A stretch of DNA of 5,621 nt from Methanobacteriota archaeon. Lineage in GTDB: Archaea; Halobacteriota; Syntropharchaeia; DAOWMC01. Numbering within the stretch: the first letter of the stretch is position 1; every line of letters begins with the position of its first letter. Positions 1 to 5,588 of this stretch are shown piece by piece. The position numbers were made by a program, and so were the translations under genes. The DNA is taken from the NCBI GenBank assembly GCA_030643285.1, contig DAOWMC010000089.1, forward strand, positions 1-5,621. Reading direction: 5' to 3'. Below the pieces are notes generated by a model. It was not told the origin of the DNA, searched no databases, and saw nothing but the letters and a program-made list of their open reading frames with translations.

Positions 1-2
1 AA

Positions 3-101
3 ATCAAGGAAATTCAAGACGAAGGATTCCATTTAATCTCTAATTTTACACTACCTAAATTATCATGGTTTGATAGTTATTATTTACCGATTGAAAAATA
101 A
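3..101 (+). CDS. 3' end of a probable SAM-dependent methyltransferase (partial, possibly truncated)
   Basis: One frame is open from the window edge to a TAA at 99-101 and gives 32 residues; the other two + frames stop within about 45 bases. The peptide contains FTLPKLSWFDSYYLPIEK. This resembles the stretch after the Rossmann core of many class I SAM-dependent methyltransferases, usually of the form hFTLP-x-x-(A/S)-W-W-(D/E)-x-YY-x-P-(L/M/I)-E. That resemblance is from memory of the family, not from a search. In those proteins the chain usually runs on for tens of residues after the P-x-E, whereas here it stops two residues later. The gene may therefore be truncated, or belong to a short variant. 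Substrate unknown. The start and the SAM-binding motifs lie outside the window. Confidence 0.5.
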   Translation: MKEIQDEGFHLISNFTLPKLSWFDSYYLPIEK

Positions 102-373
102 TGAATGATGGGGGCAGGCGGATCGGGTGATAAAGATACAAGTTAATCAGAAGCCATTAAACTTCGGTATGTCGCTAAAGGTTCGTGGGTAAATAACGTC
201 TTGCTGTAGCCCGGAGAAAGTAAAATGTGGCAAAATAAAAGCCCTAAGGGCGCGTGACATATATTAGGCTGTTGTACACCGTATTTTATTTTACACGAGC
301 TAATTGTTTATTTGTATTTCTTTATTCCAGGTAGTTTTCCATAAAAAACAAAAAAAACCGAGTTAGATTATGC

Positions 374-383
374 AAAAGTTCAA
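374..383 (+). promoter_or_regulatory. AAAAGTTCAA element upstream of the small membrane protein gene (copy 1)
   Basis: The ten bases AAAAGTTCAA begin 56 bases before the ATG at 430. The same ten bases begin 58 bases before the hdrA-like start (copy at 714-723). The flanks also agree in part: both copies have G two bases before the element and AA two bases after it. The matching distance to two consecutive start codons suggests a shared promoter or operator element. The sequence is AT-rich, so chance is a real alternative. Confidence 0.3.
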
Positions 384-417
384 TAACCTGTAAATGATAA
401 GTATACGAATTGAATAT

Positions 418-425
418 GGATGTGA
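418..425 (+). promoter_or_regulatory. Probable ribosome binding site of the 57-residue gene
   Basis: GGATGTGA differs by one base from the Shine-Dalgarno core GGAGGTGA and ends four bases before the ATG at 430. It is the best ribosome site in the left part of the window. It is the main reason for treating the short frame that follows as a real gene. Confidence 0.5.
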
Positions 426-429
426 ATAA

Positions 430-603
430 ATGGATAAAATTGAACGAATAGGACTTTTACTTATATTTATAGGGGTCTGTCTTTGGGCGCTTTTGATAGC
501 TGATTTCGGTGCAATGCAGATACTTCCCTTTCACCTGATGTTTGTACTACCCGGGTTTGTTTTAAGAAGATATAAGCTTTTTAAAAAGATATTTAATAGA
601 TAA
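430..603 (+). CDS. Small two-helix membrane protein, function unknown (57 aa)
   Basis: ATG to TAA, 57 residues, preceded by a good Shine-Dalgarno-like site. Residues 1-6 are charged (MDKIER). Residues 7-24 form a hydrophobic helix (GLLLIFIGVCLWALLIA). Residues 31-45 form a second hydrophobic stretch with the motif PFHLMFVLPGFVLRR, and the tail is strongly basic (RRYKLFKKIFNR). This is the pattern of a small inner-membrane protein with a positive cytoplasmic end. I have an impression that similar short proteins with a P-x-H-L...PG...LRR motif occur in other methanogen-related archaea, but I cannot name a family and assign no function. It has no cysteines and so no sign of binding a cluster. 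It lies 168 bases before the HdrA-like gene on the same strand, so co-transcription is possible but not shown. Confidence 0.65.
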   Translation: MDKIERIGLLLIFIGVCLWALLIADFGAMQILPFHLMFVLPGFVLRRYKLFKKIFNR

Positions 604-672
604 GATCACTGGAACAACCCTAAGCCGAACCATAATAACATATCTTGATTACAAATGATCTTTGCTTTAAAT

Positions 673-705
673 GGCCCGCATGGGGCGCCTTTTACCATCT
701 TTTTT
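673..705 (+). terminator. Possible weak terminator after the 57-residue gene
   Basis: GGCCC at 673-677 can pair with GGGGCGCC-type sequence at 684-689, giving a five-pair stem with one bulged C. TTTT (690-693) and a six-T run (700-705) follow. Archaeal transcription often stops at such T tracts, with or without a hairpin. If functional, it separates the small gene from the HdrA-like gene. The stem is short, so the T tracts are the stronger part of the evidence. Confidence 0.35.
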
Positions 706-713
706 CCTAACGT

Positions 714-736
714 AAAAGTTCAAAAAATTGATATAA
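714..736 (+). promoter_or_regulatory. Probable promoter region of the HdrA-like gene, with AAAAGTTCAA copy 2
   Basis: AAAAGTTCAA (714-723) runs into an A-rich stretch and then TTGATATAAC (728-737), which contains a TATA-like GATATAA. An archaeal TATA box here would start transcription near 755-762 and leave a leader of roughly 10-17 bases. The ATG at 772 has only a poor Shine-Dalgarno match (GCGGAATGGT). A short or nearly leaderless transcript would fit this, but that is inference. Confidence 0.35.
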
Positions 737-771
737 CATTAACTTTAGAATCATAAGCGGAATGGTTTAAT

Positions 772-3700
772 ATGAAAGATGTAAGCGGCTCTGTTTTAGT
801 AATAGGTGGCGGTATAGCGGGAATACAGGCCTCGCTTGATATTGCCGATCAAGGATTTAAGGTTTATCTGGTGGAAAAGGATCCATCAATTGGTGGGAGG
901 ATGGCTCAGCTGGATAAGACATTCCCCACAAACGACTGCTCGATATGTATTGAAGCACCCAAGATGGTGGAAGTGGCGAGACACCCCAATATTGAGGTTT
1001 TAGCGTATTCGGAGGTTAAGGGGGTAAAAGGAAAGATAGGGAACTTTAAGGTGAAAGTTTTAAGAAAACCAAGGTATGTTGATGATGACTTGTGTAATGG
1101 GTGTGGTCTGTGCGTTGAGGAAGCAGGGTGTATTAAAGCATGCCCCGTGGGAGCAATTAAAAAGGATGAGGTAACCGGTATTATAAGCATTGATGAAGAG
1201 CTGTGCAAGCGTGAGATTGAGGAAAATGGATGCACGGAGTGTATCGGCGGTTGCCAGTATGATGCGGTAAGTATCCCCCCTGGATACGACCATGCTGCCA
1301 TTTGTGATCTCTGTGGTGGCGATCCTAAATGTATAGAAGTATGTCCTGTTAATGCCCTTGAATTAAAGAAATTCCATGTTAAGCTTTCAATTGATCCGGA
1401 AAAATGCACCGGGTGTAGAACCTGTGAACTTATCTGTTCTGAAGAAAAAGAGGATCTATTCAACCCGAATAGAAGTCGTATTCGTATAAATGAAGATAGA
1501 GGGATCGTTGATACTTTGGTATGCCAATTGTGCAAGGTTGATATCAAATGTGTTGATGCATGTCCTGTTAATGCCCTTGAGAAGGACGAAGAGACTGGTG
1601 CCATAAAGCTTTCTGGCCTATGTGCTGCTTCGGGTGGATGTTCCGCATGTGTCGATGCATGTGAGTATGATGCTATTCGAATTCCCTTGGGTGCAACCGA
1701 ACCAATACTCTGTGACCTCTGTGGTGGCGAGCCAAAATGCATGGAGTTTTGCCCTGTAGATGCGATCTCAATGGAGACATTCTATGATGGAATTGAGCTT
1801 GATCCGGAAAAATGCACCGGGTGTAGAACCTGTGAACTTGCCTGCTCTGAAGAAAAGGATGGTGTGTTCAACCCTAAAAAGAGTCGTATTCACATAATAG
1901 AACATGAGGGGAATATTGAGGTAAACCGATGTGTACTCTGTAAGACCTGTCCGGTATTTGCTCCAAGTGAGTTTGATGCAGGCATGGGGCAACGAAAAGC
2001 GGTTTATATACCATTCCCACAGGCCGTACCTTCAGTTGCCACTATAGACCGTGAAAAATGCGTAATATGTGGTTGCTGTGATTATATATGCAAAACAGAT
2101 GCCACAGATGCAGTTATATTCTCACAGAAACCCGAGGAAATTGAGATCAACGTTGGTAGCGTGGTTGTGGCAACAGGATACGAGGAATACGATCCAAGTG
2201 TCAAAAAAGAGTATGGGTATGGATTATATGATAACGTAGTCACTGGCCTTCAGTATGAGAGGTTGCTAATGGCATCAGGTCCAACATTTGGGCATGTTGT
2301 GAGGCCGTCGGATCATAAAGATCCTAAAAAGATTGCCTGGATACAGTGTGTTGGCTCAAGGGATGAAAACGCACACAAGTACTGTTCTAGGGCCTGCTGT
2401 ATGTGGGCTACCAAACAGGCCATGATTACAAAGGAGCACGATAAGAGCATTGATACGACTATATTCTACATGGATATCAGGGCTTACGGGAAGAACTTTG
2501 AAGAATTTTATATAAGAGCCCAAGAACAATCGGGTATAAACTATATTAAGAGCAGACCAGGTGAAGTCATCGAGACTCCGGACAAGAAGATGATACTCCG
2601 CTATGAGGATATCGCAACAGGTGAAATCGGTGAGTTTGAGGCTGATCTTTTAGTTCTTTCTTCTGCCATCATACCTAACAGAACAAATGAGGAGTTGAGT
2701 CGGGCATTGAAGATAGAACTCGATGAGAACAACTTCTTCAAGGAAAAAGACATGCTTTTTGCACCACTTGAAACCTCAAGAGCAGGTATATACATGGGTG
2801 GATGTATATCCGGGCCAAAGGATATACCGGACTCGATCGCACAGTCCTGTGGGGCTGCTGCAAAAGCGATTATACCTGTACATGAGGCAAGAGGTAAGGA
2901 TACTGTAGCCTTTGAGCTACCACCTGAAAAAGAGGTCACCGATGATGAAGAACCGAGAGTCGGAGTCTTTGTCTGCAGGTGTGGTATAAATATCGGTGGG
3001 GTAGTGGATGTTGAGAATGTTATAGAGTATGCTAAGACGCTTCCTGGGGTAGTTTTTTCAGAGGTTGATACCTTTACATGTTCCGATGACTGTCAGACAA
3101 GGATAAAGAACGCAATCGAGGAACACAAGCTCAATCGGGTTCTTGTTGCCGCATGTACTCCAAAGACGCATGAACCACTTTTCAGAGCAACGCTCAGGGA
3201 GGCAGGACTTAATCCATACCTCTTCGAATTTGTAAATATAAGGGAGCATTGTTCGTGGATTCATCAGGGTGAAACCGGGCTTGCAACAGAGAAGGCAAAG
3301 GATCTTGTCAGAATGGGCGTTGGCAAGGCGAAACTTCTACTGGTGGAAGAGGAAGGAGAACTTGAGGTCGGAGAGGATGCACTTGTAATCGGTGGTGGTA
3401 TTGCCGGAATGACGACGGCGCTTGACCTTGCGGATATGGGCTTTAGTGTACATCTTGTGGAAAAGGAGGGTGAACTTGGTGGGATGCTTTCAAAAATAAA
3501 CAAACTATTCCCAACCGATGTCCTTGCAGAGGATATGATAAGACCAAAGATAGAAGCGATCGAAAGCCATGAAAATATAAAGGTTTACAAAGGCGCAGAT
3601 ATCGAAGAACTGAACGGATTCATCGGTAATTTCAACACAGTGATCTCACAGAACGGTTCAAAGGATGCTTTCAAAGCAGCAACGGTTGTTTTGGCCACCG

Positions 3701-4641
3701 GTTCGAAAGAGATCGATCCCACGGGATACTATGGCTATGGCCAGCACGACAACGTGATAACACAGCTCGAGCTTGAAAAGATGCTAAAAGAGGGTACATT
3801 AAAAGAACCAAAAGACGTGGTCATTATAACCTGTGTGGGTGCCAGAGAGGACAAAGGTAGGACTTATTGCTGTAGAATCGGTTGTGGTACGTCGGTAAAG
3901 AATGCCAAGTACATAAAAGAGCTCTATCCAGAAGCAAATGTAACCGTGCTCTACTATCAGGATTTGAGGGTATTTGGAAAGAGGGAAGAGGAGTACTACA
4001 GGGATGTCAGATACAATCACGGTGTGCAATTTATAAATTACACGAAGGAGAAAAGGCCAGAAGTATCTATTAAAGATAGCGGGCTAACCATTGACGTTTA
4101 TGATTCGCTTGTCGGTGAAGAGATCAAACTGGATGCTGATCTACTGGTTCTGACGGTTGCAACCGAAGGTGCTGAGGATATAGGCAAGATTCAAAAGATG
4201 CTGAAAGTGCCACTTGGTGTTGGAAACTTCCTGGCAGAGGCACATGTAAAGATAAGACCGCTCGACTTTGCAAGTGATGGAATATACCTCTGCGGATCTG
4301 CAAACTTCCCAAGAAGTGTACCTGATGCAATAGCACAGGGTTCTGGTGCAGCATCTCGTGCATCAATTCCAATGGGACAGGGAAAGGTTACAAGCGAAGG
4401 CATCGTGAGCATTATAAACGAAGGGATGTGTGTGCGCTGTGGAACATGTGAGCCCATGTGCCCGTACAGTGCGATCCGAACAGAGGACGATGGTAGAGTT
4501 TACGTCTTAACTGCACTGTGTAAAGGCTGTGGTACATGTGCGGCAGCGTGCCCGACCGGAGCGGTCGATCAGAGGCATTTCCAGAATGATCAGATAATTG
4601 CACAGATAAAGAATGTGTTTTATTATGAGGCGTTGGGGTAA
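772..4641 (+). CDS. Double HdrA-type flavo-iron-sulfur protein with a polyferredoxin insertion (1289 aa)
   Basis: Homologue of HdrA, the FAD and [4Fe-4S] subunit that splits or merges electrons in heterodisulfide reductase complexes; cytoplasmic, with no signal peptide or membrane helix. The start is fixed by an in-frame TAA at 754-756 with no other start codon before 772. First half: FAD fold with GGGIAG (12-17) and VEK (34-36); DCSICI (55-60); ferredoxin region 108-440; EFDAGMGQRKAVYIPFPQAVP (400-420) and VVATG (465-469), typical of HdrA; internal cluster motif with Cys 526, 538, 542 and 543. A linker follows (about 706-728). Second half: HdrA N-terminal domain (VCRCGINIGG 734-743, CTPKTHEP 795-802); second FAD fold, GGGIAG (874-879); ATG (975-977); Cys 1021, 1033, 1034, 1038; C-terminal ferredoxin with Cys 1220/1223/1226/1230 and 1250/1253/1256/1260. 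Two-HdrA fusions of about 1000 residues are known in sulfate reducers and related archaea. The excess of about 280 residues is the insertion at about 108-386. Partners are not encoded in the window. The physiological electron donor and acceptor are unknown. Confidence 0.9.
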   Translation: MKDVSGSVLVIGGGIAGIQASLDIADQGFKVYLVEKDPSIGGRMAQLDKTFPTNDCSICIEAPKMVEVARHPNIEVLAYSEVKGVKGKIGNFKVKVLRKPRYVDDDLCNGCGLCVEEAGCIKACPVGAIKKDEVTGIISIDEELCKREIEENGCTECIGGCQYDAVSIPPGYDHAAICDLCGGDPKCIEVCPVNALELKKFHVKLSIDPEKCTGCRTCELICSEEKEDLFNPNRSRIRINEDRGIVDTLVCQLCKVDIKCVDACPVNALEKDEETGAIKLSGLCAASGGCSACVDACEYDAIRIPLGATEPILCDLCGGEPKCMEFCPVDAISMETFYDGIELDPEKCTGCRTCELACSEEKDGVFNPKKSRIHIIEHEGNIEVNRCVLCKTCPVFAPSEFDAGMGQRKAVYIPFPQAVPSVATIDREKCVICGCCDYICKTDATDAVIFSQKPEEIEINVGSVVVATGYEEYDPSVKKEYGYGLYDNVVTGLQYERLLMASGPTFGHVVRPSDHKDPKKIAWIQCVGSRDENAHKYCSRACCMWATKQAMITKEHDKSIDTTIFYMDIRAYGKNFEEFYIRAQEQSGINYIKSRPGEVIETPDKKMILRYEDIATGEIGEFEADLLVLSSAIIPNRTNEELSRALKIELDENNFFKEKDMLFAPLETSRAGIYMGGCISGPKDIPDSIAQSCGAAAKAIIPVHEARGKDTVAFELPPEKEVTDDEEPRVGVFVCRCGINIGGVVDVENVIEYAKTLPGVVFSEVDTFTCSDDCQTRIKNAIEEHKLNRVLVAACTPKTHEPLFRATLREAGLNPYLFEFVNIREHCSWIHQGETGLATEKAKDLVRMGVGKAKLLLVEEEGELEVGEDALVIGGGIAGMTTALDLADMGFSVHLVEKEGELGGMLSKINKLFPTDVLAEDMIRPKIEAIESHENIKVYKGADIEELNGFIGNFNTVISQNGSKDAFKAATVVLATGSKEIDPTGYYGYGQHDNVITQLELEKMLKEGTLKEPKDVVIITCVGAREDKGRTYCCRIGCGTSVKNAKYIKELYPEANVTVLYYQDLRVFGKREEEYYRDVRYNHGVQFINYTKEKRPEVSIKDSGLTIDVYDSLVGEEIKLDADLLVLTVATEGAEDIGKIQKMLKVPLGVGNFLAEAHVKIRPLDFASDGIYLCGSANFPRSVPDAIAQGSGAASRASIPMGQGKVTSEGIVSIINEGMCVRCGTCEPMCPYSAIRTEDDGRVYVLTALCKGCGTCAAACPTGAVDQRHFQNDQIIAQIKNVFYYEALG
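1093..1521 (+). repeat. Ferredoxin tandem unit 1 inside the HdrA-like gene (residues 108-250)
   Basis: This unit encodes four cysteine motifs in the order II-III-IV-I of a HycB-like four-cluster ferredoxin. Motif II' has Cys 108, 111, 114, 120 and 124 and reads into KACPVGAI. Motif III has Cys 145, 154, 157 and 161 (TECIGGCQYDAV). Motif IV has Cys 178, 181, 187 and 191 (CDLCGGDPKC...CPVNAL). Motif I has Cys 212, 215, 218 and 222 (CTGCRTCELICSEEK). The conserved FNP..SRIRI sequence after motif I is characteristic of ferredoxin subunits of the HycB/DmsB type. Spacing from motif II' to the next motif II is 143 residues. Confidence 0.8.
1391..1431 (+). repeat. 41-base perfect direct repeat, copy 1
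   Basis: Begins TTGATCCGGAAAAATGCACC and covers the codons for DPEKCTGCRTCEL of motif I in unit 1. It is identical over 41 bases to 1799-1839, including third codon positions. Similarity continues downstream at lower identity, about three quarters over the next 58 bases by hand count. Confidence 0.95.
1522..1929 (+). repeat. Ferredoxin tandem unit 2 inside the HdrA-like gene (residues 251-386)
   Basis: Second copy of the same four-motif unit, 136 residues long. Motif II has Cys 251, 254, 260 and 264 (CVDACPVNALEKDEETG). Motif III has Cys 284, 290, 293 and 297 (CVDACEYDAI). Motif IV has Cys 314, 317, 323 and 327 (CDLCGGEPKC...CPVDAI). Motif I has Cys 348, 351, 354 and 358 (CTGCRTCELACSEEK), followed by FNPKKSRIHI. 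It then runs into a third, incomplete motif II (Cys 387, 390, 393) that merges with the ordinary HdrA sequence EFDAGMG. Motifs IV and I lie exactly 136 residues (408 bases) after their partners in unit 1. Confidence 0.8.
1799..1839 (+). repeat. 41-base perfect direct repeat, copy 2
   Basis: Same 41 bases as 1391-1431, at a distance of 408 bases, which equals the 136-residue protein period. It encodes motif I of unit 2. A further 14-base match with the same offset (1309-1322 and 1717-1730, CTCTGTGGTGGCGA) lies at motif IV. Confidence 0.95.
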
Positions 4642-4673
4642 TTGCCCCCCTGTTTTAATTTTTGTATTTGTTT
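4635..4673 (+). terminator. Probable terminator of the HdrA-like gene, overlapping its stop codon
   Basis: GGGG (4635-4638) can pair with CCCC (4645-4648) around a six-base loop that contains the TAA stop codon (4639-4641). The T-rich tract TGTTTTAATTTTTGTATTTG follows at 4651-4670. The arrangement of a GC stem followed by T runs fits a terminator for the + strand. The stem is only four pairs, so in an archaeon the T tract may be what matters. Confidence 0.5.
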
Positions 4674-4685
4674 AGCTCACTATAA

Positions 4686-4728
4686 CCACAAGATTACGTG
4701 TAAAATATGTGTAATATCAGGGTTGTGG
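4686..4728. repeat. Nested inverted repeat in the convergent gap
   Basis: CCACAA (4686-4691) is complementary to TTGTGG (4723-4728). Inside it, ATTAC (4693-4697) is complementary to GTAAT (4711-4715). It sits between the two converging genes and could help stop transcripts arriving from aroE. No strong T tract follows it on the minus strand, and the outer and inner stems are offset by unpaired bases. Confidence 0.3.
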
Positions 4729-4748
4729 AGACGCTTAACAGATACATA

Positions 4749-5567
4749 TCATCTATTTTGCAAAGCCCCCCTAACTGCTTTTTCCATTACATCGATAGGA
4801 GGTTTTTTCCCGGTCCAAATCTTAAAGGATTCTGCCCCCTGATGAACAAGCATCATAACACCGTCTATTGTCTTTGCACCGGATCGTTTTGCAGCCCTTA
4901 GCATTTTTGTCTCGATTGGATTATAGACGATGTCAAAAACGGTTAAATCCGGATGCATCCTATCAGAAGTCAAAATTGAGCCATCAACATTTGGATACAT
5001 GCCAACAGAGGTTGAATTGATAAGTATATCCGCATCCTTAACATTAGAATTCAGTTCGTTTAGACCTACGCCTGTAACTTTGGGGCTGTCAATTGAATTT
5101 GCAAGATCTATCGCTCTACTTCTGGTTCTATTGACAATTGTTATATGTGCACCATCGGCTGCCAGTTGAAATGCAATGGCTTTTGCCGCACCACCGGCCC
5201 CGACTAAAACAACATTTTTTCCCCCAACATCCACATCGTGAGCCTCCAAAGCCTTTTTGGCACCAAGCCCATCTGTATTGTAACCCGTGTTTGTACGAAG
5301 ATCAATCGTGTTAACGGCACCGATCTTTTTTGCCAAGGGATCAACATCCAAAAAAGGAATTACATTCTCCTTGTGTGGAATTGTGATATTTAGGCCGTCT
5401 ATACCAAGCGATTTTGCACCCAGAACCGCCTCTTTCAAGGCCTCTGCTTTTACATTAAAGGCAAGATAGATGCAATCCATTTTCATTTTGTCAAAGGCAG
5501 CGTTTTGCATTACGGGGGAAAGTGAATGCTCAATCGGATCTCCTATGACACCGTATACCTTTTTCAT
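4749..5567 (-). CDS. aroE: Shikimate dehydrogenase (NADP+)
   Basis: Reduces 3-dehydroshikimate to shikimate with NADPH in the shikimate pathway to aromatic amino acids; cytoplasmic. 272 residues, the usual length for AroE. The N-terminal substrate domain begins at once with YGVIGDPIEHSLSP (5-18), where the serines of the SLSP motif bind shikimate. NITIPHKE (60-67) holds the catalytic lysine K66, GAVNT (83-87) follows, and D99 in NTDG is the partner catalytic aspartate. The NADP domain has GAGGAAKA (123-130) and NRT (146-148), the latter typical of NADPH preference. NSTSVGM (184-190), the D-I-V-Y-N-P motif (212-217) and MLVHQGAESF (239-248) complete the family pattern. All key residues are present, so the enzyme should be active. 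The start is fixed by the motif lying right at the N-terminus. It converges on the HdrA-like gene with a 107-base gap. A weak GGTTGAT (5573-5579, minus strand) may be its ribosome site. Confidence 0.97.
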   Translation of the reverse strand: MKKVYGVIGDPIEHSLSPVMQNAAFDKMKMDCIYLAFNVKAEALKEAVLGAKSLGIDGLNITIPHKENVIPFLDVDPLAKKIGAVNTIDLRTNTGYNTDGLGAKKALEAHDVDVGGKNVVLVGAGGAAKAIAFQLAADGAHITIVNRTRSRAIDLANSIDSPKVTGVGLNELNSNVKDADILINSTSVGMYPNVDGSILTSDRMHPDLTVFDIVYNPIETKMLRAAKRSGAKTIDGVMMLVHQGAESFKIWTGKKPPIDVMEKAVRGALQNR

Positions 5568-5588
5568 ATCGTATCAACCGATCATCGT

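Larger units (their letters stand above)
102..429. other. Intergenic stretch with no supportable gene
   Basis: No frame on either strand gives a convincing protein here. I found no tRNA T-arm pattern, no CRISPR-like repeat and no complete C/D box pair. It contains a short perfect palindrome, GCCCTAAGGGC, at 241-251. T-rich runs at about 282-294 and 305-328 could end transcription from the left, and an A-rich run lies at about 343-358. The part nearest the next gene should carry its promoter, but no strong BRE/TATA pair stands out. Confidence 0.5.

Noticed and set aside
102..240. Possible C/D box guide RNA or tRNA remnant
   Set aside because: GATGATGG-like and GTGATAA words resemble box C only loosely. 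No matching D boxes (CTGA) occur at the right spacing, and there is no T-arm or acceptor stem pairing.
241..251. GCCCTAAGGGC palindrome as an operator or terminator
   Set aside because: A single 11-base palindrome with a one-base centre cannot form a useful RNA hairpin. No second copy or following T run supports a regulatory role.
906..1742. A 278-codon open frame on the minus strand opposite the ferredoxin repeats
   Set aside because: It is the antisense of a cysteine-rich repeat. Its recurrent H-A-S-T-H and S-P-P-Q-R-S-Q words are the complements of the conserved ferredoxin motifs. It has no domain of its own, and the + strand protein explains the sequence fully.
1391..1839. Direct repeats considered as a CRISPR or mobile-element signature
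   Set aside because: There are only two copies, in frame, with a spacing equal to a protein domain period. They are an internal gene duplication.
3264..3503. 79-codon minus-strand frame rich in Ser and Pro
   Set aside because: It is the antisense of the second FAD-binding region of the HdrA-like protein. Its low-complexity composition is what reverse reading of GGN and GAN codons produces.
772..4641. The idea that two separate hdrA genes were joined by a sequencing error
   Set aside because: The junction (residues 706-728) is a smooth in-frame charged linker. The same half order is known in fused HdrA proteins of about 1000 residues, so a true fusion is the simpler reading.
4642..4901. Overlapping short + strand frames of 64-66 codons after the HdrA-like gene
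   Set aside because: They overlap the antisense of aroE, have no ribosome site and show no recognisable domain.
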